From Planctomycetota bacterium (lineage in GTDB: Bacteria; Planctomycetota; UBA1135; JACQFD01): a DNA stretch of 64,000 nucleotides. The stretch's first letter is position 1, and each line of letters opens with the position of its first letter. The stretch is from NCBI GenBank assembly GCA_016792805.1, contig JAEUHX010000034.1:143758-207757 (forward strand), given 5' to 3'. Under the pieces are notes generated by a model, which did not search any database, was not told the DNA's origin, and saw nothing but the letters and a program-made list of their open reading frames with translations. Of this stretch, positions 8,812 through 16,012 are shown piece after piece. Position numbers and translations under genes: made by a program.

Positions 8812-9228
8812 GGAGGATCGCTTCAATGGGCTCTCTCGCGTCGAATCGAGTCTGTAGCGCCGAGAGCGGATTACGTTCGTTTTCTGGCAAACAAAGCTAT
8901 TCCGATACGCCCAGCCGTCCACCCGAGCTGTGGCGCGCTCGGAGCGAGCCCCTCCGTTGCAAACATTCGCTCTACGGTGGGCGCGTAAGAATTCGCGCGT
9001 GCCGCGGCGCACCCCCTTGGCGAGAGAGGCGCAGGAGCCGCGCCTCGTAGGATCTACGCGCAGGATCTGCGGGGGGGCCATCGGCGGATCGAATCGGAGC
9101 GCAGTCAATCCCATCGGCTCGGCTACAGTTCATTGCGATGCCGCGTATCTGTGGCTCGGCCGGTGGCAACGTGGTCGCCGGTCCAGGTCGGATCCACGAC
9201 GGCAGGTTCTCCGTCCCCACTGCTCGAC
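8812..9228. other. 417-bp intergenic region between divergent genes
   Basis: No credible gene is visible. The stretch separates the minus-strand RnfD-like gene from the plus-strand NQ-repeat gene, so it should hold promoters in both directions, but no convincing -35/-10 pair stands out. A short inverted repeat AGGCGC/GCGCCT lies near 9030-9050. Confidence 0.5.
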
Positions 9229-9480
9229 ATGGCTGAAGATCGCGTCGTGAAGAACCAGCAGAAGATTCTGGGCAATCAGGCCCGGATCATTGCAAATCAG
9301 GGCTCCATCAAGTCGAACCAGAAGACGATCCTTGATAATCAGAAGACGATCAAGGCGAACCAGAAGTTGATTCTCCAGAACCAGGGCAAGCTCAATGCGA
9401 TTCTTGCCAACCAGGGCAAGCTCGACGCGATTCTTGCCAATCAAGGCAAGATTCTCGCTGCCCTCGGCAAGCTGAAGTAA
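9229..9480 (+). CDS. NQ-heptad repeat coiled-coil protein
   Basis: I start this gene at the ATG at 9229, giving 83 residues; a 5' extension to 9133 is Arg/Pro-rich and unlike the rest. Nearly the whole protein is built from seven-residue units that begin with Asn-Gln and carry Ile or Leu at a fixed place (NQQKILG, NQARIIA, NQGSIKS, NQKTILD, NQKTIKA, NQKLILQ), then three longer units of the NQGKLDAILA kind. This periodicity predicts a long coiled coil with a polar Asn-Gln stripe. There is no signal or membrane segment in the short form. Function is unknown; oligomerisation or scaffolding is an inference. It lies 56 bases before the selenoprotein gene on the same strand. Confidence 0.8.
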   Translation: MAEDRVVKNQQKILGNQARIIANQGSIKSNQKTILDNQKTIKANQKLILQNQGKLNAILANQGKLDAILANQGKILAALGKLK

Positions 9481-9536
9481 GCTTTGCCTCGCGGGCGCAG
9501 CGGCGAGGTTTGGCCGCGCGCCCGCGGTCTCGTTTT

Positions 9537-10172
9537 ATGAAGATCCTGAAGATCGTCGGCTGCCTTGTGGGGCTCGCCGTGCTTGCGGCGGGTGGGTACA
9601 TCGTTTGGATGATCGGTCCCCGGAACATCATTGGGATGCTCCGGTACGACACGCGACGCGAGGGCGAACTAAAAGTGGGAGACGCTGCGCCGGACGTTCC
9701 GCTGCTCTCGCTCGACGGCGCCGAGGAGAGGCTCGCTGGCCGGATCGGCGACGTTCCCACAGTTCTTATCTTCGGCAGCTTCACCTGACCGCCGTTCCGG
9801 CGCTCGGTCGAGCGCCTCGAGAAAATCGCCGCCGCTCACGCGGAGCGCGCAAGATTCTTGACCATCTATATTCGCGAGGCGCATCCGACGGATGAGTGGC
9901 AGATGACGGTGAACGAGAAGGAGGACGTCTGCTACCCCCAGCCGCGGACGACGGACGAGCGCGTCTCGATCGCGAAAGACTTCGTCCGCAGGTTCCACTA
10001 TTCGATCCCGATGCTCGTCGACCCGATCGAGAATCCCGCCGATCGGATCTACGCGGGGTGGCCTGAGCGGATCTATATCATCGGTGCGGACCGCAGCATC
10101 CTCTTCAAGGGTGAAATGGGGCCCTTTGGCTTCGATCTCGACGGCCTCGAGGCGTGGTTCGCAGCTCGCTAG
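9537..10172 (+). CDS. Iodothyronine deiodinase-like selenoprotein (TGA read as selenocysteine)
   Basis: Two open frames, 9537-9785 and 9789-10172, are in the same frame and separated only by the TGA at 9786-9788. Reading that TGA as selenocysteine (residue 84) gives a continuous 211-residue protein. The motif becomes FGSFT-U-PPFR, which matches the GSxT-U-PPF active site of iodothyronine deiodinases. About 25 residues later comes IYIREAHPTDEW, the second family signature. The fold is thioredoxin-like, and an N-terminal hydrophobic segment (residues 3-27) anchors it, as in vertebrate deiodinases. A hairpin just after the TGA fits a bacterial SECIS. Bacterial members are presumed redox enzymes on unknown substrates; thyroid hormone is not implied. 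The selenocysteine machinery (selA, selB, selC, selD) must be elsewhere. Confidence 0.92.
9799..9816 (+). promoter_or_regulatory. Putative bacterial SECIS hairpin
   Basis: Directly after the in-frame TGA (9786-9788) lies a perfect 7-bp stem, GGCGCTC (9799-9805) with GAGCGCC (9810-9816), closing a GGTC loop. The first loop G is 18 bases after the last base of the TGA. Bacterial SECIS elements place a short hairpin with a G-G/U apical loop at about this distance, where SelB binds. Confidence 0.8.
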
Positions 10173-10211
10173 GATTCCCGCGGCGTTCTCAATCGGCGGC
10201 CCCGTCGATGA

Positions 10212-10359
10212 GCCCGTGACAGAAGTCGTCCGAGCTGCGGCCATGGACTTCTCGCGGTCCCATCGTCGGACGGCCCCGCCGTAACTTCTTGTTACGTCTA
10301 CGGCAATCCTTCTCGATCTCGCGCAAGATCCGCGCGCTCGCAGTGCGCAGCACCGGTGC
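10212..10359 (-). repeat. Dispersed palindromic repeat, copy A
   Basis: Read on the minus strand this copy runs from GCGAGCGCGCGGATCTTG through GAGATCGAGAAGGATTGC to GCAGCTCGGACGACTT. It shares its start, middle and end with the copies at 12803, 15908, 21911 and 24704. Its left part overlaps the 3' end of the EamA transporter gene and provides that gene's stop codon. Confidence 0.8.
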
Positions 10360-11236
10360 GAGCACCTGGAGCGATCTTGCCAGGGGCAGCGAACCTCGCG
10401 GCAAGCCAGGTGCCGAGCAGGATCGTCGCGCCGCCGGCCAGCATCGTGGGGTGCAGCGGCTCGCCGCGGAAAATTGCACTCCAGAGCACGCCAAAGGCAG
10501 GAATCAGATAAGTGACCGTGATAGCGCGCGAAGGCCCGATATTCTTGATGAGCCGAAAGTACAGAACATAAGCGAGCCCCGTGCAAACGATTCCGAGTGC
10601 GACGGCGGCAGCCCAAGCGGCGGAGCTCGGGACGGCAGCCGGCGGCATGACAGCGGCAAGAGGCAAGAGAAGCATGGCGGCGGCGATCTGGCTTCCGCCG
10701 GCGATCACGATGGGGTTCACACCCGCCAGCCTTCGTCGCGTGTAGTGCGTTGAGACTCCGTAGCAGAGCGCAGCCAGGAGGCCGGCGCCGATCGCTACAC
10801 GATCTCCCGCGACGCCGAGCTTCTCCCACACGAGAAGTACAACTCCTCCGAAGCCCAACAAAAGCCCGGCGACGCGCGCGATCGGCCAGCGTTCCCCAAG
10901 AAAGACCATGGAGATGAGGCCGGCGAAGAGCGGCGCCGTCGCATTGAGCACCGAAGAGTAGCCGGCAGGCAGGCTTAGCGTCGCAAAGGCGAAGAGAGAG
11001 AACGGAATCGCGGAATTGAGGGCTCCGAGAAAAAGTAACTTCTTTGGATAGGCGGCCGCCTCGCGCAGCGCTCCCCGAGATGACAGGATCGCCCCGAGGA
11101 AGGCCGCGGCGATGAGCACGCGCACTGCAATGAGCGGAACAGGCCCGAACTCGGGACTCGCCGTCTTCATGAGCGGGAACGATCCGCCCCAGATGGCGCC
11201 CAGCAGCAGAAACTCTGTGATGTCGGAGCGGCGCAT
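10298..11236 (-). CDS. EamA/DMT-family transporter
   Basis: The 312-residue protein has ten hydrophobic segments in two homologous halves, as in the drug/metabolite transporter superfamily. Typical signatures are the N-terminal AIWGGSFPLMK and the RAITVTYLIPAFGVLWSAIFRGE stretch of the second half. Members export or import amino acids and other small metabolites across the inner membrane. The gene lies 7 bases after the Lrp-type regulator and is almost certainly co-transcribed with it, which suggests amino-acid export under Lrp control. The last 20 or so residues (from about ARTGAAHC to DREGLP) are encoded by a dispersed repeat, so the native C-terminus has probably been replaced. This tail is cytoplasmic and likely dispensable. 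Confidence 0.9.
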   Translation of the reverse strand: MRRSDITEFLLLGAIWGGSFPLMKTASPEFGPVPLIAVRVLIAAAFLGAILSSRGALREAAAYPKKLLFLGALNSAIPFSLFAFATLSLPAGYSSVLNATAPLFAGLISMVFLGERWPIARVAGLLLGFGGVVLLVWEKLGVAGDRVAIGAGLLAALCYGVSTHYTRRRLAGVNPIVIAGGSQIAAAMLLLPLAAVMPPAAVPSSAAWAAAVALGIVCTGLAYVLYFRLIKNIGPSRAITVTYLIPAFGVLWSAIFRGEPLHPTMLAGGATILLGTWLAARFAAPGKIAPGARTGAAHCERADLARDREGLP

Positions 11237-11243
11237 CGAGACG

Positions 11244-11717
11244 TTACTCCGTCTCGGCGGGAGATGCTTCGATCGGAAGCGCCGCGCTTTCCTTGAGCGT
11301 CCTTAGCACAATTGTGGAGCGCGTTCCGCGCACGCTCGAGATCGGGCCGAACCGCTCGCTCAGGACGCGCGCAAGGTCTTCCGTGTCGCGCACCCGGAGC
11401 TTCACCAAATAGCAATCGTCCCCGGCGACGAGATGGACCTCTTGAGCCTCGGGGAATTTTGCAAACTCGAGCCCGGCGAGCTTTTTGCCGCCCGGCTCCG
11501 CCGTGCTCACAAAAACAAATGCGGTCAGGCCGAGGCCGACGCTCTTTGCGTCGATCCGGCTCTCATAGCCCAGGAGGACTCCGCGCTGCTCAAGCTTGCG
11601 GATCCTCTCGAGGATCGCCGAGGGCGCCATCTCGAGTTCACGAGCGATGTCGGCATTGCTGATGCGGGCATTCCGCTGAAGGAGCCCGAGGATGCGCAAA
11701 TCGATGTTGTCTGCCAT
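11244..11717 (-). CDS. Lrp/AsnC-family transcriptional regulator
   Basis: The 157-residue protein opens with DNIDLRILGLLQRNARISNA, the classic start of the Lrp/AsnC winged helix-turn-helix (recognition helix near SAILERIRKLEQRG). The C-terminal half (about residues 65-145) is the RAM ligand-binding and oligomerisation domain, with the typical VHLVAGDDCYLVKLRVRDTED core. Such proteins sense amino acids and control nearby transport or metabolism genes. Its immediate partner is the EamA transporter, the usual arrangement for local amino-acid-efflux control. The A/T-richer stretch 11718-11760 upstream is the likely promoter and autoregulatory site. The ligand cannot be told from the sequence. Confidence 0.92.
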   Translation of the reverse strand: MADNIDLRILGLLQRNARISNADIARELEMAPSAILERIRKLEQRGVLLGYESRIDAKSVGLGLTAFVFVSTAEPGGKKLAGLEFAKFPEAQEVHLVAGDDCYLVKLRVRDTEDLARVLSERFGPISSVRGTRSTIVLRTLKESAALPIEASPAETE

Positions 11718-12007
11718 GTTTCGAAGTAAATTCGATTAGAGACTTAAATTGCCGTTGATTCGTTTCTGGCATGAATACAGCGCCGAATGAATGGCTGTCA
11801 AGGCTCCCGTGCGGCGACTGGCGCTGTCGGCGTCGGCGCACCTCGCTGGCGCATTCCGCTTCGGGGGCGAGGCCTGCCGCGCGGCTCTCCCTTGTCCTGC
11901 TGTACCCACCAAAGTGGTATACCGTCCCACTGCCAGACGGCGCCTTAAGCCGCGCGAGATCGCTCGCGTGCATGCGCCGCGAAATCGACCCCCAATCGCC
12001 ACCTCCC

Positions 12008-12235
12008 ATGGCCACGAAATGCCCCGTCACGCGCGCGGAGTTCCTCGCCAAGGCCGAGCCGGTCAAAATTGAGATCGGTGGCACGATCATCCTCGCGGAT
12101 AAGAAAGAATTCTCCACTGGCTCCTTCGGCTGGTATGCCAACGGAAAAGCTACCGTGATGGTCGACGGCAAGCCCGTGCCTGTTCAAATATCAGCAAACT
12201 TGACTGCGATCGGCAGCAAGGAAGCAGGCGCTTAG
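12008..12235 (+). CDS. Small conserved protein of unknown function
   Basis: The ATG at 12008 gives 75 residues beginning MATKCPVTRAEF, with EFSTGSFGWYANGK in the middle and ISANLTAIGSKEAGA at the end. I recognise this pattern (CP-x-RAEF, FSTGS-GW-NGK, NLT-GSK) from small uncharacterised proteins that seem common in planctomycetes, but I know no function for it. Beta-strand content looks high, and there is one Cys and no signal peptide or membrane segment. An upstream extension to 11771 has no similar character. The stop codon TAG lies in the loop of a short hairpin that may act as a terminator. The XRE gene follows 34 bases downstream on the same strand. Confidence 0.75.
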   Translation: MATKCPVTRAEFLAKAEPVKIEIGGTIILADKKEFSTGSFGWYANGKATVMVDGKPVPVQISANLTAIGSKEAGA

Positions 12236-12250
12236 GCGCCTTTCATTTTC
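12226..12250 (+). terminator. Possible weak terminator overlapping a stop codon
   Basis: A 6-bp stem, AGGCGC (12226-12231) with GCGCCT (12236-12241), closes a TTAG loop holding the stop codon at 12233-12235. TTTCATTTT follows. The tail is interrupted, so termination may be partial. Confidence 0.45.
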
Positions 12251-12269
12251 CATACCCATCGAGATATCA

Positions 12270-12749
12270 ATGTTCTTTGGCGAGTGGTTAGCTTCGCGCA
12301 GGGCGGAGCTCGGTCTCACCCTTCGCGACATCGCCGAGACGGCTGGCGTGCCGCCGATCAAAGTTTCCCTTTGGGAGCGCGGATATGAGGATCCGCCCTA
12401 CGAGGTGCGCGACGCCTGCTGGGATGCCATGAAGCGCGACGGCGAAGTGCCGCCGCTCGACCCGGCGCCCTTCCTGATGAAGCGGGAGGATCCGCTCGCG
12501 GCCGTGCAGTTCAAGCCCGCGCGACGCCGCGGCAAAGGGAAGCTCTGGATCGAGGAGTTCGCCGAGCAGAAGGGGACGACGCTCGACGACGTCCTGCGCG
12601 CATTCGGAATGAACCCGGCTACCAAGTATCAGTGGCGGACCGGAAAATTGCCTTCTTACCAAACTCGCTGGAAGATCATACAGTTCCTCGAAGTGCCGGA
12701 GGCGCTCGTCCGCGAGCACGGCTGGGACAGTCGCGACAGCGACGGGTAG
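12270..12749 (+). CDS. XRE-type helix-turn-helix protein
   Basis: The 159-residue protein starts with FGEWLASRRAELGLTLRDIAE, followed by VPPIKVSLWERGYEDPP. This is the standard XRE/Cro helix-turn-helix with recognition helix and the S-x-WERG signature (residues 1-45). A second region (about residues 90-140) with LDDVLRAFGMNPATKYQWRTGK and RWKIIQFLEVP also looks like a helix-turn-helix, so the protein may bind DNA through two domains. No ligand or protease domain is visible. It follows the small protein at 12008 and may regulate it. The target is unknown. Confidence 0.8.
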   Translation: MFFGEWLASRRAELGLTLRDIAETAGVPPIKVSLWERGYEDPPYEVRDACWDAMKRDGEVPPLDPAPFLMKREDPLAAVQFKPARRRGKGKLWIEEFAEQKGTTLDDVLRAFGMNPATKYQWRTGKLPSYQTRWKIIQFLEVPEALVREHGWDSRDSDG

Positions 12750-12802
12750 GGAATGGGGCGGGGGGTCGGACTTACCCCGATCGATTTGTAGGGTTGGCGC
12801 TT

Positions 12803-12966
12803 GGAGGACGTTTCAAAAGTCATCCGAGTTGCGCGTGGGCTTCGTCACCCATCGCTGCGTCGCCTCGTCCTCGTCGTAGCTCCTTGGCTACGCCTGCGGC
12901 GATGCTTTTTGCGCTGGGCGACGAATCCTCGCGCTCGCTTTGCAGAGCACTTTTGAAACGTCCTCC
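12803..12966. repeat. Dispersed palindromic repeat, copy B, with perfect 18-bp terminal inverted repeats
   Basis: This 164-bp element begins GGAGGACGTTTCAAAAGT (12803-12820) and ends with the exact reverse complement (12949-12966). The interior has the family signatures CTCGGATG, GTAGCTCCTTGGCTACGCC and AATCCTCGCGCTCGCTTTGC. It lies between the convergent XRE and clpB genes and is the most complete copy in the window. No open reading frame inside it is convincing. Confidence 0.9.
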
Positions 12967-12981
12967 TTGCGCCGAGCGATG

Positions 12982-13076
12982 GCGCGGGGCTTGCCCCGCG
13001 CGAGGAGCAATGGGCAGCGCGATGCTTTATCCGGACGCGCACGCGCGTCCGAATCGGCGCGGGGGACGCCCGCGCC
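12982..13076. other. Three consecutive GC-rich hairpins
   Basis: Three perfect inverted repeats follow one another between repeat copy B and the clpB stop: GCGCGGGGC/GCCCCGCGC (12982-13001), CGGACGCG/CGCGTCCG (13032-13051) and GGCGCGGG/CCCGCGCC (13056-13076). None is followed by a T run, so they are not ordinary intrinsic terminators. They may stop transcription or protect the 3' end of clpB mRNA. Confidence 0.5.
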
Positions 13077-13118
13077 CCATACGGCTTGGGAAAGGAGTTC
13101 CTGGCGCCGCCCTCGGCG

Positions 13119-15746
13119 TCACGACGCCCGCGTCGTCCGGCGGCGGCCCGTCGGCGACGACTCCACTTTTTGGAACGTGAAGCCGTCTGCCACCGCGTCC
13201 ACTTTCACATGGTCGCCTTCGACGATCTCGTCGTTTAGTAGCTTCGTCGCGAGTTCGTTCTGAATGCGGCTCTGTATCAGCCGCCGCAGGGGGCGTGCGC
13301 CGTACACAGGATCGAACCCTTCCTGCGCCAGCACGCTCTTCGCCTTGTCCGTGAGTTCGATGGTGATTCCACGGGCGCCGAGCTGAGATGCCACTTTTTC
13401 GACTTGGATCGACACGATCCGGAGCAGGTCGTCCTTCGACAGCCGCCGGAAGACGATGATCTCATCGATGCGGTTCAGAAACTCGGGGCGGAAGTGCCTG
13501 CGCACGGCCTCCATCGAGCGACGCCGCTGCTCCTCGTCCGTCGGAACGCGTTCGTCCTGCGCCGCCGTGCCGAGGTTGCTCGTCATCACCAGCAGCGCGT
13601 TCCGGAAATCCACCGTTCTGCCTTGGCCGTCCGTGAGGCGCCCATCATCGAGGATCTGTAAGAGCGTGTTGAACACATCGGGGTGTGCCTTCTCGACTTC
13701 GTCGAACAGCACCACCGCGTAGGGCTTGCGGCGCACCGCCTCCGTCAGCTGGCCGCCCTCCTCGAAACCAACATATCCCGGAGGAGCGCCCACGAGACGG
13801 GAGACCGAGTGCTTCTCTTGATACTCCGACATGTCGAGCCGCACGATCGCTCGCTCGTCGTCGAAGAGGAATTCCGCCAGCGCTTTGGTGAGCTCCGTCT
13901 TGCCCACGCCTGTCGGGCCGAGGAACAGGAACGAGCCGATCGGACGGTTCGGGTCCTGGAGCCCCGCGCGGGCGCGGCGCAGCGCATTGGCGACGGCGCC
14001 GACGGCTTCCTCTTGGCCGATCACGCGCTTGCCGAGCCGCGACTCCATTTGTACGAGCTTCTGCTTCTCCGTCTCGAGCAGCTTCGAGACGGGGATTCCC
14101 GTCCACTTGGAGATCACTTCGGCGACGTCCTCGTCATCGACCTCCTCCTTCAGCATGCGCCGCGTCTTTTGTACGTTCTGCAGCTCGGCGTTGGCCGTCT
14201 CAAGCTGTTTTGTAAGGGCGGGAATCTCACCGTAGCGGATCGCCGCCACGCGATCGAACTCGCCGCGCCGCTCGTGCTGCTTCTCGGTTTCCTTGAGATC
14301 CTCAATCCGCCGCTTCAGCTCGCGGATCTGTGTGATCTTCGCTTTCTCCGACTGCCAGTGGGCGCGCATCTGTACGGCCTCTTCGCGCGCCAATGCCATC
14401 TCTTTCTCGAGCGCTTCGAGCCGCTCGGCGGCCGCCGGGTCGTCTTTCTCGCGCTGAAGCCCCGTGCGCTCGATCTCGAGCTGCCGGATCCGGCGCTCCA
14501 CCGCGTCAAGCTCCGTCGGCATCGAATCGATCTCGATGCGAAGCCGCGACGCGGCCTCGTCGACGCAGTCGATCGCCTTGTCCGGCAGGAAGCGGTCCGC
14601 AATGTAACGTTGCGAAAGCTGCGCCGCCGCCACGAGGGCGGAATCTTGAATTCGGACACCGTGGTGCGTTTCGTAGCGCTCCTTGAGGCCGCGAAGTATG
14701 GCGATCGAATCGTTCACCGAAGGTTCGCCGACCATCACCGGCTGGAAGCGCCGCTCCAGCGCCGCGTCTTTCTCGACGTGCTTTCGATACTCATCGAGCG
14801 TCGTCGCGCCGACGCACCGCAGCTCGCCTCGGGCGAGCGCAGGCTTCAGGAGATTGGCCGCGTCGACGGCGCCCTCGGCTGCTCCGGCGCCGACCAGCGT
14901 GTGAAGCTCATCAATAAACAAAACCACTTCTCCGGCGGATTCTTGCATCTCCTTCAGCACCGCCTTGAGCCTCTCTTCGAACTCGCCTCGGAACTTGGCG
15001 CCCGCCAGGAGCGATCCGAGGTCGAGCGCCATGACGCGCTTGCCCTTCAGCCCCTCCGGGACGTCGCCCTCCACGATGCGGCGCGCGAGCCCTTCCGCGA
15101 TGGCCGTCTTGCCGACGCCGGGCTCGCCGATCAGCACGGGGTTGTTCTTCGTGCGGCGCGAAAGCACCTGGATCACGCGCCGAATCTCCTCGTCGCGGCC
15201 GATCACCGGATCGAGCTTTCCCTTGCGCGCGAGATCTGTGAGATCCTTCGCATACTTTTCGAGAGCCTGGAATTTGCCCTCGGATTCTTGGTCGGTCACC
15301 CGGTGGGGGCCGCGCAGCTCCTCCACCTGCTTTTGTACGGACGCCTTCGTGAATCCGGAAGACTTCAGCAACTCCGCCACAGCGCCGCGCTTGCGCTCGA
15401 CCAGCGAAAGGAACAGATGATCGACCGAGACATACTCATCCTTCATCGAGTGGGCGCGATCGAAGGCCGCGTCGAGCGCCTCCTTCAGATCCGCTGAAAG
15501 ATACACTTGGCCGCCCGCGCCTGTCACCGTCGGCAGCTTCTCGGCGAGCGCCACCGCTTTCTTGCGCAGCTCTTTCGGATCGACGCCGAGCTTGCGCACG
15601 AGCGTCGAGACGACTCCGCCCTCGTCCTCGAGGAGGCCGGCGAGGAGATGTTCACATTCGAGCGTCTGTTGATGTTGCCGCTCCGCGAGCCGGCGCGCCG
15701 ACTCGAGCGCCTGTTGCGCCCGAGTTGTGAGTTTGTCGAGTTGCAT
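13119..15746 (-). CDS. clpB: ATP-dependent disaggregase ClpB
   Basis: The 875-residue protein has the whole ClpB layout: a double Clp-N domain (residues 1-145), a first AAA domain with Walker A GEPGVGKT (about 209) and [12 protein letters not shown], a long coiled-coil middle domain (about 410-530), a second AAA domain with GPTGVGKT (about 608) and the C-terminal small domain. The middle domain marks it as ClpB rather than ClpA or ClpC. ClpB works with DnaK to pull apart protein aggregates in the cytoplasm after heat stress. A GGGAGG ribosome binding site lies 9 bases before the ATG. The Ser/Thr/Arg-rich tail after residue 860 is an extension. The gene stands alone, and no CIRCE element is visible. 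Confidence 0.98.
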   Translation of the reverse strand: MQLDKLTTRAQQALESARRLAERQHQQTLECEHLLAGLLEDEGGVVSTLVRKLGVDPKELRKKAVALAEKLPTVTGAGGQVYLSADLKEALDAAFDRAHSMKDEYVSVDHLFLSLVERKRGAVAELLKSSGFTKASVQKQVEELRGPHRVTDQESEGKFQALEKYAKDLTDLARKGKLDPVIGRDEEIRRVIQVLSRRTKNNPVLIGEPGVGKTAIAEGLARRIVEGDVPEGLKGKRVMALDLGSLLAGAKFRGEFEERLKAVLKEMQESAGEVVLFIDELHTLVGAGAAEGAVDAANLLKPALARGELRCVGATTLDEYRKHVEKDAALERRFQPVMVGEPSVNDSIAILRGLKERYETHHGVRIQDSALVAAAQLSQRYIADRFLPDKAIDCVDEAASRLRIEIDSMPTELDAVERRIRQLEIERTGLQREKDDPAAAERLEALEKEMALAREEAVQMRAHWQSEKAKITQIRELKRRIEDLKETEKQHERRGEFDRVAAIRYGEIPALTKQLETANAELQNVQKTRRMLKEEVDDEDVAEVISKWTGIPVSKLLETEKQKLVQMESRLGKRVIGQEEAVGAVANALRRARAGLQDPNRPIGSFLFLGPTGVGKTELTKALAEFLFDDERAIVRLDMSEYQEKHSVSRLVGAPPGYVGFEEGGQLTEAVRRKPYAVVLFDEVEKAHPDVFNTLLQILDDGRLTDGQGRTVDFRNALLVMTSNLGTAAQDERVPTDEEQRRRSMEAVRRHFRPEFLNRIDEIIVFRRLSKDDLLRIVSIQVEKVASQLGARGITIELTDKAKSVLAQEGFDPVYGARPLRRLIQSRIQNELATKLLNDEIVEGDHVKVDAVADGFTFQKVESSPTGRRRTTRAS

Positions 15747-15907
15747 TGCGTTCGGCCTCCCGAATTGAGGTGCCGCACGCTTCCCCGCAACCGGAGTGCC
15801 AGCGGCTGTGCTACCCCTCCTTCCTATGGGACTCAGCAGCCCTCAAACGCCGCCGCCGCGCCCATCTGCCGGAATGGCGGGCGCGGCGGCGCAGAAGGTG
15901 ACACCCG

Positions 15908-15989
15908 GGAGGGACGTTTCAGATGTGCTCCGCAAGGCGAGGGCGACGAGGCCCGCGCGCCGCTCGGATGACTTTTGAAACGTCCTTCC
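15908..15989. repeat. Dispersed palindromic repeat, copy E (short form)
   Basis: This 82-bp copy has the same ends as copy B (GGAGGGACGTTTC at 15908-15920 and GAAACGTCCTTCC at 15977-15989) and the inner signatures GTGCTCCGCAAGGCGAG and CGCTCGGATGACTTTTG. The middle segment of longer copies is missing, which looks like an internal deletion. It lies between the clpB promoter region and the 3' end of the kelch gene. Confidence 0.85.
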
Positions 15990-16012
15990 GGGGCGCGCCC
16001 CGGCGGGGCGGG

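Noticed and set aside
9786..9788. TGA as a nonsense mutation making a pseudogene
   Set aside because: The family has selenocysteine at exactly this place, and a hairpin follows at the SECIS distance.
13683..15497. 604-residue plus-strand frame
   Set aside because: It is antisense to clpB, whose motifs are unmistakable on the minus strand.
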